Assembly: GCA_038204465.1 (NCBI GenBank)
Contig: JBBRCX010000001.1
Location: forward strand, 62,001 to 126,000
Direction of reading: 5' to 3'
Length of the DNA: 64,000 nucleotides
From: JBBRCX01 sp038204465
GTDB taxonomy: Bacteria; Planctomycetota; Phycisphaerae; Tepidisphaerales; Tepidisphaeraceae
Position numbers and translations under genes: made by a program. Of this stretch, positions 9,318-19,784 are shown piece by piece (position 1 is the first letter of the stretch; the number at the start of each line of letters is the position of its first letter). A model generated the notes under the pieces. That model saw only the letters and a program-made list of their open reading frames with translations. It made no database searches and was not told the origin of the DNA.

Positions 9318-10280
9318 TCAGCGGCGCCGCGCGGTGCGATAGTCCTTGTTGACGACGTCGGCGGCGCGACGCCGGACCTCTTCTGAATCTTCGATGATCT
9401 TATCGTAGAGCGCCGGCTCTCCCTCGACGGCGTCACCGATCTCGTGGGCGGCCGGGACCATCTTTTCGCAGGTGGAAATGGTCGATCTCAGTTCAGCGAT
9501 CTCATTCCCGGAAAGGCCGCGAAGCTGCGTTCGCCTCTCGGTGTGATGCCCATTGCGATCGGCCACCTCGACGTCCGAATCGACCAGCTCATTTGCCACT
9601 CGCTCCAGCTCGTCCGCGCGATTTCCCATCGTCTTCAGGGCCCGGTTCATGACGTCCTGGGCGCGCTTGTCGAGGCGTTCCAGCATCTTCTTCGTGCGCG
9701 AGTCGCCAATGTCGGCGGCTATCTCCAGGTCGCGCGCGGCCGTCACCGCCTGGATGGCCTCAACAACCGGCTTGAGCGACGTTGCCTCGCGGGCCGCTTT
9801 GCTCTTCGGCTCGAGCGCTGCAAGCTCGTCTTCCAGCAGCGCGGCAATCGCCTTCTTCCGCTGCTCGGTATCGATCAGATCGAACGATTCCCTGGCCTTC
9901 CCCGCGTCGCCTGAAACCCGGGACGTGTACGTGAAGCCTTTCGCGCGGCGAAACAGCAACTCCGTTGCCCGTGCGACGGCGCGCTGATACGCGTCCTGTG
10001 TTGCCTTTGCTGCATCGGCGAAGGCCGCCATCGCCGGGTTCAACGCCTTCATGTGAAGATGCGTCTCGCCCTTCAAGAGCAACAGCTCGTAACGGTCATA
10101 TGGCTTGGCGGCGGCCCCTTTCAAGGCCAGCAGTCGGTTCACGCGCTGCATGGCATCGACGTACTTCTCCTCCTGAATCAGCTCGCGCACCTCTTGCGTC
10201 GTTGGCAGCGTCGTCGGCTCCGCACGCAGCCCTGCGGCGAGGCTTCCCAACACAAGCGCCGCCAGCATTGCAATACGCAT
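9318..10280 (-). CDS. Secreted helical protein of unknown function
   Basis: A 320-residue protein starting with a signal peptide of about 20 residues (MRIAMLAALVLGSLAAG, then an AEP-like cleavage region). The mature part is charged and strongly helical, with heptad-like stretches at about 130-330 and no cysteines or enzymatic motifs. GGAGGATC directly before the ATG at 10280 is a near-perfect ribosome binding site, and it decides the start against a longer open frame to 10331. It sits between an aldo/keto reductase gene and a methyltransferase gene on the same strand. I do not recognise the family. Confidence 0.75.
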   Translation of the reverse strand: MRIAMLAALVLGSLAAGLRAEPTTLPTTQEVRELIQEEKYVDAMQRVNRLLALKGAAAKPYDRYELLLLKGETHLHMKALNPAMAAFADAAKATQDAYQRAVARATELLFRRAKGFTYTSRVSGDAGKARESFDLIDTEQRKKAIAALLEDELAALEPKSKAAREATSLKPVVEAIQAVTAARDLEIAADIGDSRTKKMLERLDKRAQDVMNRALKTMGNRADELERVANELVDSDVEVADRNGHHTERRTQLRGLSGNEIAELRSTISTCEKMVPAAHEIGDAVEGEPALYDKIIEDSEEVRRRAADVVNKDYRTARRR

Positions 10281-10335
10281 GGGATCCTCCGATAGCGGAT
10301 TGTACGGTAGAACGCTTCGGCACGGACGCAAGTCG

Positions 10336-11322
<987 letters not shown>

Positions 11323-11535
11323 AGATGGCTCCTTCGTCCGTCATTCTAGGCAACGCATTCGCGGGGAAAACAGCTGTTCGCCGGCAAGGCCAAAGGCGGG
11401 AGCCTGCGACTGGAGCGCTAGAGCGGCGCGCTCTCGTGTGTAGCTGCGACACCGCACGCAAGTCATGATCGGCGCGCGCTTCGTTCGCTACAACCGGGCG
11501 CGCTTTGCTCTAAACGATTTTTCAGCAGAACACGA

Positions 11536-14382
11536 TCAATGGTGCCCGTGTCCGCGGAGTTTTGGCGGCAGCGGATCATTGATGGAGGTATCGCCGAACA
11601 GATCCTGCGCGATCGAGGTCGTAGGCGCGAGCGAGGCGGAGGCCAGGGATGTCGAGCTTGACGCTGACTGGGTCCGCGCGAATGCGGCGCCGCTGCTGAC
11701 GCCATTAAAGGTCATGCGAGTTCCGACAACGGTGGACGAGCCTGAAGTGGCGAGGAACACCGCTTCATTGGTGACGTTCTGTTTCGTGGTCGTGACGTTG
11801 TTGATCGAGCCGGAAATCAGCGTCTGCTTGGATCCGAAGGAAATGCTCGAGAGCCGCGAGCGGCGGTAAACCAGAGTGCTGGCGACGCTGTTGTCGTTGG
11901 TATAGACGACCGTGAGGCTGCCGTCCGCCTCATCAAGCAGCACGATCGGGCGGGTGCCGACGGTGTCGACACGATACATGGAATCCCACGAGCCGGTGGG
12001 ACGGCGAACCAGAAGACCGATTTCGGTCTGCCCTGAGGTGTCGTAACCCGTCTTGATGGCGACGTAGAGGGTGCCGTCGGAGGCGACCTTCAGATTCATG
12101 TGGTCATCGGCCATCCCGTCGCCGAAGTTCTGAGCCGATTGCGAAGCGGGCACTTCGTCCGCACCCCAGCTGGAGGGAGAAGCACCATCCTGGTGCGTCC
12201 GGAAGCCAAAACGCTTGGAATTGTGATTGGACCAGAACACGCCGACCTTGCCGTTTGGCATGGCGATGACAGAACTAATGTCATCCGTCGAGACATTGGA
12301 GGCGAGGGTGATGGGCGAGCTCCAACTGGTATACGGCCCGTCGCTGTAGCGGACCTGAATCGCGCTGTTGGAATCAGACGCCATCCACATGCGGCCGGTT
12401 GAATCAACATCGATCGTCGCGGTTTCGACGCCGGTGCTCAGGGGAACCGTAACGGTGCCAGGCCGGACCGACCAGAGCTGATAGTTGCCAGGCGAGCCGG
12501 CAACGTATTCAAGCGAGACCAGCTCGGCGCCGAAGCCCGATTGCTCGCCGGACGCGTTCGCGTTGGTTGAGCCGCCGTGATAGAGCAGGACGTGCGTGAC
12601 ATTGCCGACGTCTTTGACGTCCGCATGAATGTTCTTCAAGTTCGACAGCTTGATCAGCCTGGTCCACGAGTTGCCGTCGAGCCGGAACAGGTATGTGCCC
12701 TGGTCGGTCGGCAAGACGGTGAACCAGGTCCCGTTCTGGACCCAGAGCTTGGACTGCGGCTTCTCGCCGGTGTTGGCGCTGGCGCCGACCGAATTCAGCG
12801 ACTGAAGACTGACGGAGCTGATGCTTCCAGTGATGGTGATGGTCGCGGTATCGCTGCTGGTGAGCGCGCCGTCATTGGCGGAGAGGCTCAGAACATAGCT
12901 GCCGGCCTGGGAGAAACTCGCGGTGGTGTCGGCCGAGTTGCTATTGCCGAAGGTCACCGTGCCGGGCCCGCTTACCTTGACCCAGCTCGAGGTTACGGCG
13001 CCGGGCGGGTTTGGCAGGCCATCATCGGTAACGGTGCCGTGCAAGGCGACGTTCGACGGCGACGAAAGAGTTTGATCCGGCCCTGCGTTCACCAATGGGG
13101 CGTGGTTGATGGGCGTGTCCGCGGCGACGGTGATGATGACGTCGTCGCTCGTCGCGAGGCTGCTGTCGTCCGCGGTCAGGCGCAGGGTATAGGCACCGGT
13201 GGCGGAGAACGCGGCGCTGGTATCGACTGAATTGCTGTTGCCGAAAGTGACGGTTCCCGGGCCGCTCACCTTGACCCATTGACTGGTTACGGTGGCAGGC
13301 GGGTTGGGCAGGCCGTCGTCGGTGACGGTGCCATCAAGATTCGCGCCTGCAGAGAGCGTGACGGCCTGGTCGGGGCCGGCACTCACCGACGGGGCCTGGT
13401 TGCCTGGTGTGTTGGCGCCGACCGTGATGATGGCGTCATCGCTGGCGCTGACACTGCCATCGTTGGCGGTCAGCCGCAAGGTATAGACGCCCGTCGCCGA
13501 GAACGTAGCAGTGGTATCGACGGCGTTGCTGTTACCGAAGGTGACGATACCCGGCCCGCTGACCGCGACCCACTGATTGCTTACCGACGCGGGTGGGTTT
13601 GGAAGTCCATCGTCCGTGACGGTGCCGTCGAGGTTCACGGCGGAGGAGATTGTGATCGCCTGGTCGGGGCCGGCGCTTACGTTGGGCGCGGTGTTCGCGA
13701 GGTTTCGGACTTCGCTCGCTGAGAGCGCGCGGTTATAGACTTGGACTTCATCGAGCTTGCCCTTGAACGGGCGGAAACCGCCGTCTTCGGCGCCGATGCC
13801 GAGGCCGAGATTGTTGGTGGCGATGCTGAAGCTCTTAGCGGCAGACGACTGGAGATTTCCGTTGACGTAAAGCTTGATCGTCGCGCCATCGTAGGTGGCG
13901 GCGAGGTGCATCCAGGTGTTTCCGTCGGTGGGGTACTGGCTTGTCGAATCGATGCGGAACGTGTCGGCCGAGGTAGTCTGGTTGAAACGGACGAAGGCGG
14001 TGCCGCCCGAGCTGAGCCCGAGTTCGTATCCATCGACAGAAGCCTGGTGAGCTTTCTTGAGGACGTATTGCGTTGCGGCCTGGCTGGGTTGGATCCATGC
14101 CGAAAGCGTGATCGTGCCGGTGATATCGAGGTCGGCGTTGTCGGAAACGACGACGCGCTGATCGACGCCGTTGAAGGAGAGCGCGCCGTTGATCTTGCCG
14201 CTCGTCCAGCCGGGCGAGCCCACGAGAGTGCCGATGTAGTTGTTGCCGGAGCTGTCGGCGGCGGTGGCTCCGGAGCCATCATCGAGCATCCAGGCGCCGA
14301 CGAGGTTGGTCACGCTGAGGAAGAGGCGCGCTTCCAGCTTCTCGATCGATGGAACGGCTCCGCGATTAGGTGGGTGAGCCAT
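11536..14382 (-). CDS. Large LamG/PKD surface protein with LEPR-like N-terminus
   Basis: A 948-residue extracellular protein. Residues 14-23 (EKLEARLFLS) match the LEPR-type N-terminal motif that marks many exported planctomycete proteins. A LamG/concanavalin-like sandwich spans about 25-228, with the usual LDEVQVYNRALSASEV end. Three PKD-like repeats follow at 232-329, 330-427 and 428-520. The remaining 400 residues look like a beta-propeller with sialidase/BNR-type strands. The tail is low in complexity and ends in HGHH. There is no catalytic motif, so carbohydrate binding or adhesion is the likely role. The gene stands alone, with 228 bp to the next upstream gene. Confidence 0.85.
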   Translation of the reverse strand: MAHPPNRGAVPSIEKLEARLFLSVTNLVGAWMLDDGSGATAADSSGNNYIGTLVGSPGWTSGKINGALSFNGVDQRVVVSDNADLDITGTITLSAWIQPSQAATQYVLKKAHQASVDGYELGLSSGGTAFVRFNQTTSADTFRIDSTSQYPTDGNTWMHLAATYDGATIKLYVNGNLQSSAAKSFSIATNNLGLGIGAEDGGFRPFKGKLDEVQVYNRALSASEVRNLANTAPNVSAGPDQAITISSAVNLDGTVTDDGLPNPPASVSNQWVAVSGPGIVTFGNSNAVDTTATFSATGVYTLRLTANDGSVSASDDAIITVGANTPGNQAPSVSAGPDQAVTLSAGANLDGTVTDDGLPNPPATVTSQWVKVSGPGTVTFGNSNSVDTSAAFSATGAYTLRLTADDSSLATSDDVIITVAADTPINHAPLVNAGPDQTLSSPSNVALHGTVTDDGLPNPPGAVTSSWVKVSGPGTVTFGNSNSADTTASFSQAGSYVLSLSANDGALTSSDTATITITGSISSVSLQSLNSVGASANTGEKPQSKLWVQNGTWFTVLPTDQGTYLFRLDGNSWTRLIKLSNLKNIHADVKDVGNVTHVLLYHGGSTNANASGEQSGFGAELVSLEYVAGSPGNYQLWSVRPGTVTVPLSTGVETATIDVDSTGRMWMASDSNSAIQVRYSDGPYTSWSSPITLASNVSTDDISSVIAMPNGKVGVFWSNHNSKRFGFRTHQDGASPSSWGADEVPASQSAQNFGDGMADDHMNLKVASDGTLYVAIKTGYDTSGQTEIGLLVRRPTGSWDSMYRVDTVGTRPIVLLDEADGSLTVVYTNDNSVASTLVYRRSRLSSISFGSKQTLISGSINNVTTTKQNVTNEAVFLATSGSSTVVGTRMTFNGVSSGAAFARTQSASSSTSLASASLAPTTSIAQDLFGDTSINDPLPPKLRGHGHH
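12826..13689 (-). repeat. Three tandem PKD-coding repeats of about 294 bp
   Basis: Three in-frame units at about 13396-13689, 13102-13395 and 12826-13101 encode near-copies of 98, 98 and about 92 residues. All contain DGTVTDDGLPNPP (HGTVTDDGLPNPP in the third) and SGPGxVTFGNSN. The first two units have equal length, and identity at the DNA level is high, which points to recent duplication or gene conversion. Confidence 0.85.
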
Positions 14383-14610
14383 GATTCCTCCACTCCCGAA
14401 TCGCTTGCGAAAAGCGGGGCCCTAAGCCACAAAACCAGACTGAGGTCAGCGACTCGTGCAGAAGCAGTTCAACAGTCGCGCCGCTCGGGATCCTTCCCAG
14501 ATAAACTTGCCACCGAAACCCACGTTGCTTGGCCGGCAAGCCAAGCATTGTCGTATCGTACCCTCTTTGTTATCGCAAGGGGATGAAAACTGATGAAAAC
14601 GGAGGAAGGA

Positions 14611-16836
14611 TTAGCTCTTGCGCACTTTCAACCAATCCGGCTCGGATGTTGAGTTCGGCCGGGCTGCTGCAATCAGGGGTCGAAGCCTCGGTGAGTAGCC
14701 AATGACTCCGCGCCAAGTGAACCCATATCGCTTCAAGAGCCTTCGAGCGTCATCGATCGAGCTTGGATGCTCGAAGAGGACCTGACCCCCGAGGCCTGTC
14801 GCCGGTCCCGATGCGAACGCGGCAATTCCGCTCGCATTCGGGCCGACAGAAACCACAAGATCGTAGGGCGTCGGCTCTGCCCCGGGTTCGGCGGGGATCC
14901 ACGCGATGGAAACCTGGGCAGCTTGCGCAATCTGCTGAGCCGCTTCGCGTCGCGGGCCCGGCGGCAGAACTGAGGTCACCGATGCCCCGTGGGAAGCGAG
15001 AAAGGTATCGAGCAACCCGATGCCGCCGGCGAGATTCAGGACGCGCTTGCCACGGACATTGGTCAAGGCATGCGCGAGCGGCGACCACTCTTCATACCAG
15101 GGAACCTCGCCGGCAAAGCGGTGCCCGGCAAACTCAAACTCGTACGGAGGTCCACCCGGCTGCGCGCCCAGTAATTGCCAGGCGTCATTCAGCAGCTTGA
15201 CCGCGTGGTTTGCCTTTCGAACCAGATCGCAACGTTCGAGAAAAGCTTCGATGTCATTGTTGGCGAGGCCGGCGGATTTGCCGGAACGGTCGGCATCGCT
15301 GAAGCGCTCGTCATCGGCGACGGCCTGATCGAAATCGATCAACACCAGCGAGCCGTCTTCACGGACTATCAGGTTGCCGGGATTGAGATCGCGGTGAGCG
15401 ACGGAGTTTTCGCGCATGCGGCGGATGATGTTGTCCACCTCCGCGATGACCCGAAACCATTGGCCCTGATTGGCCGGCTCCTGCAGCCACTCGCCAAGCA
15501 CCTTCCCCTCTTCGTACTGGTAAGAGAGCCACTCGAAGGGCCCCTTCGATCCGAAGCCCACGACGCGGGGGAAGGAAGGCGACACGTCTGCCAACCGGCG
15601 CATCATGTGATACTCTTCCTCGAGGAGCGTGGGCTTGGGATCGAGCACGTCGGTACGTTGAGCGCGGATGACCAGTCCATCGCGGGTGAAGCAGCGCTTA
15701 GCGCCTTTGGAGTGGTAGCAGTCGGAGAGCACTCGCGCTTCCTCCGACCCTGAATGCAGCGCCTCCCAGTCGGCTTCCTGATGGGGCGGGGTCGGCTCGT
15801 ACACCAGGCTGTAGGCGAGCAATCCATCCGTACAGGGGAGCGGATCGAGCATAACGCCATCGGCCAGCGCGATATTCGCTTCACGGGCGATGGCCAACGT
15901 AATGTCGAGCGACTTTGACTCGGCTTCGCCGCCAGCCGGTATACCCTGGGCTTCCAGCTGAAGAACGAGCGAGCCTTCGCGTTCGCTGCTTCGCAGCACA
16001 ACCCGCGCGCCGGGAGTCTTCGCGCTCAGGACTGCTGCATCGAGCAGCCCGCAGAGCAGCGATGGACGGACGCGGATTTCATCCAGATGCTCGCCACGAT
16101 TGAACTCCAGTGAGACAGCGCGGTGGCGCGGGCTCCGACGAAGTGTCTCGATGTAGTTCTGAACGATCTCGGAAGCCGTCAGCCAGGGAACCGGGCGAGC
16201 AAAGCGGCTGTCACAGCGAACGCGGAGATCCTGCACAAACTCTTCCAGCGCGCCTTTGAGGGAGGGCTCGCCACCGCCATTGCTCTGCGCCGGCAGGGCG
16301 TTGAGGCGCTCAAGCACGCGGTGCAGGCTGAAGGCGCCGGTCGGCATGAGCACACGCGCGGCTGGCCGGGCGGTATTCACGCCTCCGAAGTACCGGGACT
16401 GCATGCGCAGCATCGCGGCGCGGCGCTGGAACCCGGAGGCGATCAGACACGTCGCCAGCAGCGCCGTCCAGAAGAGGCTGCGGTGATTGAAGCTTGTTGG
16501 TGGACCGAGGTAGGAGAGATAGATGCCGCAGGTCAGCAACGCGAGCACGACGAGCGCGACTAGCGTGCTGAGCGCTGCGCCAATGACGATGAAGAGCATC
16601 GGCCGGTCGTAGACGAATAATCCCGGCCTTTGCGAGAGCTTGTAGACGCACGCCTGGCACAGCAGCCCGGTTACGCAGAGCGCGCCGAGCACGGGCACTG
16701 AAGGCAGGGGTTGCACCGCGTGGGTCGCGAGATGGGCGACGACAAGCCAAAGCAAGCCGCGGAATCCCCATCCCTTGCCAACGATCGCGCCGGCACGGCG
16801 AAACTTCCACAGCAGCGGGTTCTCAGCCTGCTCCAT
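14611..16836 (-). CDS. Membrane / pseudo-HATPase / sugar-kinase-like / methyltransferase fusion
   Basis: A 741-residue multi-domain protein. Residues 1-145 contain three or four membrane segments. Residues 220-345 resemble the tail of a histidine kinase (RPSLLCGLLDAAVLSAK), but the N-box asparagine and the DxGxG motif are missing, so it should not use ATP there. Residues 375-555 are a protein-kinase-like fold with HRDLNPGN and DFD intact, like Kdo/WaaP-type sugar kinases. Residues 610-720 are a short Rossmann methyltransferase-like domain (LNLAGGIGLLDT). The start overlaps the preceding stop as TGATG, so translation is coupled to the NTase/kinase gene. A TTG at 16839 is the alternative start. 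Kinase plus methyltransferase fusion recalls WbdD, which caps O-antigen chains; capping of a surface glycan is a reasoned guess. Confidence 0.7.
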   Translation of the reverse strand: MEQAENPLLWKFRRAGAIVGKGWGFRGLLWLVVAHLATHAVQPLPSVPVLGALCVTGLLCQACVYKLSQRPGLFVYDRPMLFIVIGAALSTLVALVVLALLTCGIYLSYLGPPTSFNHRSLFWTALLATCLIASGFQRRAAMLRMQSRYFGGVNTARPAARVLMPTGAFSLHRVLERLNALPAQSNGGGEPSLKGALEEFVQDLRVRCDSRFARPVPWLTASEIVQNYIETLRRSPRHRAVSLEFNRGEHLDEIRVRPSLLCGLLDAAVLSAKTPGARVVLRSSEREGSLVLQLEAQGIPAGGEAESKSLDITLAIAREANIALADGVMLDPLPCTDGLLAYSLVYEPTPPHQEADWEALHSGSEEARVLSDCYHSKGAKRCFTRDGLVIRAQRTDVLDPKPTLLEEEYHMMRRLADVSPSFPRVVGFGSKGPFEWLSYQYEEGKVLGEWLQEPANQGQWFRVIAEVDNIIRRMRENSVAHRDLNPGNLIVREDGSLVLIDFDQAVADDERFSDADRSGKSAGLANNDIEAFLERCDLVRKANHAVKLLNDAWQLLGAQPGGPPYEFEFAGHRFAGEVPWYEEWSPLAHALTNVRGKRVLNLAGGIGLLDTFLASHGASVTSVLPPGPRREAAQQIAQAAQVSIAWIPAEPGAEPTPYDLVVSVGPNASGIAAFASGPATGLGGQVLFEHPSSIDDARRLLKRYGFTWRGVIGYSPRLRPLIAAARPNSTSEPDWLKVRKS

Positions 16837-18188
16837 CAATTCCCCACCGAGGAGGTGAGTTTGCTCGCCCGCACAACTGCCGCGCCGGGCACGCGCCGCG
16901 TCGCCCGCACCTGGATGACCGGCGGATACATCGCATTCACGTGGTCCGTCAGCACTTCTGCAGCGTCAGCGAGCGAGCCGGCATTGCGGAAGAGCAGATA
17001 GTCGGCGCCCGGCAACATCGCATGATACTGCAGCATGTCGAGATCGTAGAGCTCCTGGCCGCTCGGCGTCATCTCGTTTTTGCGCGACTCGAGGACTTCG
17101 AAAGGCACGACGAGGTGCACGACCGGGAGCGAGCGACGGAACAACGAGAGGAACTTCGAGAGCCGCGAGAATCGCGGCGCATCGGATTTACGGCCGACGT
17201 ACATGAAGTCAGCGGGCGAGCGGTCGATCAGCAGCACGCGGTCACCGATAGCCTTCACGGACTTCCGGAGCGAAAGCAGCGCGCACAGGTAGGCAATGGG
17301 GTGGAGCCACTCATCGATGGTCTCGCGGGTGAGCCCGAGGGACATTCGGTTGAGCTTGTAAAATGCGCGGAATGGGACGCCGAGCCGATACAGGTCTTTC
17401 CCGAGCATGAAGCTGGCGCGGCGATCCTTCATGGCAGCTGCGACTTCCTGGGCAATGGACGTCTTGCCGACGCCGTCACAGCCAATGAAGGCGACCGTTC
17501 GCGAGCGGCGTGCGTCAGCGAGCCTGTAGCGCCGCAGGACGAGTCGACGCAGGGCTCGCCTGGGGAGTGACAGCCAGCGGTCAGCATCAATCGAGCAACC
17601 AATTACCTGCCGGGCCATCCGCATCGTTGCGGCGTCGAGGCCCGACTCGTTCCGCACCTTTGCGAAAGCGTTTGCAAGTTGCTGATCCCCCGCTTTGGCA
17701 CAAGCGGCTTCATAGTGGACCAGGCGCTCAGTTACGGCGGGAGAAGGCAGATCCTTCTGCTTCGCCTGCAGGTGTTCGAGATACACACAGGCCTCAAGCT
17801 CGAGGGGCAGGCGTGCCAGGGCGGGCCCAGCGGCGGGGAGGAATTTGCGCACGTGTTCGAACCGCAGCGCGCGGCTGCCACCCTCGAGCTGCCAGATCTC
17901 GGTCCAGAGGTCAAAGTCGATCCGACGGTGCATGTCACTGCTATACAGGGAGAGGCGGACCTTGCCGGGGCTTGGCCGGCCGATGCGGACATTGCAGTGC
18001 CCCTGGAGGGCGAGCTCATACAGGTGCGCGATCATCGCGCGAATCGAGCGCGGGCTGGCGAGCAAATCGATGTCGCCCGCGTTGATGCAGGAGGCATCGA
18101 GCCGCGTCTCCCGGAGCAGGAAGAACCGGTAGGTACCGTTCCCCGCGAACAGGAGCCGGAGGCACTCCAATAATGGATCGTTCAACAT
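16836..18188 (-). CDS. Nucleotidyltransferase-like / thymidylate-kinase-like fusion
   Basis: A 450-residue protein in two parts. Residues 1-120 resemble a nucleotidyltransferase fold, with GDIDLLA in place of the metal-binding GSxxxGD..D array and IDFDLW downstream. Residues 225-415 are a P-loop kinase of the thymidylate-kinase type, with Walker A GCDGVGKTS at about 234-242 and a DRSP motif resembling the thymidylate kinase DR-x-x loop. True thymidylate kinases are about 210 residues and are not fused this way. Its stop overlaps the next start, and the flippase gene lies 48 bp upstream. Activation or phosphorylation of a sugar or lipid carrier for surface polysaccharide is inferred from the neighbours only. 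Confidence 0.7.
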   Translation of the reverse strand: MLNDPLLECLRLLFAGNGTYRFFLLRETRLDASCINAGDIDLLASPRSIRAMIAHLYELALQGHCNVRIGRPSPGKVRLSLYSSDMHRRIDFDLWTEIWQLEGGSRALRFEHVRKFLPAAGPALARLPLELEACVYLEHLQAKQKDLPSPAVTERLVHYEAACAKAGDQQLANAFAKVRNESGLDAATMRMARQVIGCSIDADRWLSLPRRALRRLVLRRYRLADARRSRTVAFIGCDGVGKTSIAQEVAAAMKDRRASFMLGKDLYRLGVPFRAFYKLNRMSLGLTRETIDEWLHPIAYLCALLSLRKSVKAIGDRVLLIDRSPADFMYVGRKSDAPRFSRLSKFLSLFRRSLPVVHLVVPFEVLESRKNEMTPSGQELYDLDMLQYHAMLPGADYLLFRNAGSLADAAEVLTDHVNAMYPPVIQVRATRRVPGAAVVRASKLTSSVGN

Positions 18189-18236
18189 TGCAGTACGTTG
18201 ATCACCTTTCAGTTGAAGACGAACACTGGTGTTGCG

Positions 18237-19784
18237 TCAACTGGCCGGGCTGATGGCAGCGTCGACTTCGGCTTCCGCAATCGTGACGGGTGGCGCCGCT
18301 TGCCGGCGCACCCGCCTGAACACTCCGGACACGAGGTCTCGCAGTTGCGAGTCCATAGCAAGCACGAGCAGGCCGGTTACGACGGCCGTGAGTGCCCCCG
18401 CGACTGCAAGCGCCGCCTTATTCGGCATGTCGACGCGCTGAACCACCTTTACGATTGCGAGGCCTGTGAGGAGCACGAGGCCCGAAGCGAGCAGCGCCGG
18501 ACGCAGCGTGACGAACATCTCTTTGGGAGTGATCCGGCAGATACGCATGATCATCCAGAGGTTCACCGGGGTATAGAGCAGGCAGAAGATCAATGCGCGT
18601 CCGAGCGCCATGCCTACGGTCTGGGCTCGCGTGTCGGCATTGCGCAGGAGGAAGCCGGTCGCTACAAAGACGACGAGGTTCACCGCCGCGAGAGACCAGG
18701 TCATCCAGGCGAAGTATTTGGGGCGATTGGTTGCCTGCAGCAGCGGCCCGGTGAAGAGCGTGACCGCGCGGGTGATGCCGACCAGGCATAGGATCTGGGC
18801 GACGGGCGCCGCGTAACCCCACTTTGATCCCAGCGCTGCAACGACCAGGCTGGCCAGGGCCGCCAGCATCGCCATTGATGGGACGGTCACCAGGCTGCTG
18901 CTGCGGATGCACGCCAGCAGGTTGCGCTTCATTGCCCGCAAATCATCCTGGAACCGGGAAAAGTGCGGCAGCACCACAGCGACGAGCGGCTTGGTAATGA
19001 CCTCGATGACTGTAACGACCAATCGATCGGCAAGCCGGTAGATGCCGACCGCAACGGGTCCGAAGAACAGGCCAATCAGCAGCGCGTCACAGCGGCGCTG
19101 CACGAAGGTACCGAGCTGGGCGATGAAAACGTGGAAAGAGAAATGAGTGAGGTCCTTCACGTGACGCCAACTGAAGCGCAGGCCAGGCCGCCAGCCACCG
19201 AGGCGCCAGAGCAAAAGAAGACGCATGGATTCCGCGAAGATGTCTTCCACCACCAGCGCCCATACGCCGTAGCCCTTGAACGCGAGCGTCACGCCGAGGA
19301 TGGCCCCCATCGCCGCCGAGGAGGTGGATCGAACGGCCAGCGACTTGAAGTCCATGTCGCGCTTGAGCAGCGATTCCTGAACAACCGTCAATCCCTGGAA
19401 CGGGATGAGTATCGAGTAAACCTCGATGATCCTGGCGAGTTGCGGGAGATGGTTGACGTGGGCCCACCAACCGCTCAACAGGATACTTACCGCGGCGAGC
19501 ACGATGCTGAGGAGCAGGGTCATCCAGAAGACGGAGTCGAGGTGGGCCTTCTCGAGGTTCTTGCGCTGCACGATGGCGGCGCTGAAGCCCTGCTCGAGGA
19601 ACATCTGGATGAAGGCAACGTAGATCGCCGCCATGGCGATGGTGCCGAAGCTCTTCGGGCCGACCAGCGAAGCGGTGATAAATGAGGAAATGACCGTAAT
19701 GCCCTGGGCGCCCCACGCCATTGCGAAGGCCCAGGCCACGGCCGATTTCAATTTGCCGCCGCGTGACGGCGAGACCATGTCCAT
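18237..19784 (-). CDS. Polysaccharide flippase (Wzx/MOP family)
   Basis: A 515-residue integral membrane protein with about 12-14 hydrophobic helices and the features of polysaccharide export proteins: a GPKSFGTIAMA turn after the first helix, FLEQGFSAAIVQRK, and short charged loops. It should move lipid-linked oligosaccharide across the inner membrane. The ATG at 19784, behind GGGGAG, was chosen because the first predicted helix begins about 12 residues later; the longer frame to 19970 adds a non-conserved leader. It heads a leftward set with the two fusion proteins. Confidence 0.88.
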   Translation of the reverse strand: MDMVSPSRGGKLKSAVAWAFAMAWGAQGITVISSFITASLVGPKSFGTIAMAAIYVAFIQMFLEQGFSAAIVQRKNLEKAHLDSVFWMTLLLSIVLAAVSILLSGWWAHVNHLPQLARIIEVYSILIPFQGLTVVQESLLKRDMDFKSLAVRSTSSAAMGAILGVTLAFKGYGVWALVVEDIFAESMRLLLLWRLGGWRPGLRFSWRHVKDLTHFSFHVFIAQLGTFVQRRCDALLIGLFFGPVAVGIYRLADRLVVTVIEVITKPLVAVVLPHFSRFQDDLRAMKRNLLACIRSSSLVTVPSMAMLAALASLVVAALGSKWGYAAPVAQILCLVGITRAVTLFTGPLLQATNRPKYFAWMTWSLAAVNLVVFVATGFLLRNADTRAQTVGMALGRALIFCLLYTPVNLWMIMRICRITPKEMFVTLRPALLASGLVLLTGLAIVKVVQRVDMPNKAALAVAGALTAVVTGLLVLAMDSQLRDLVSGVFRRVRRQAAPPVTIAEAEVDAAISPAS

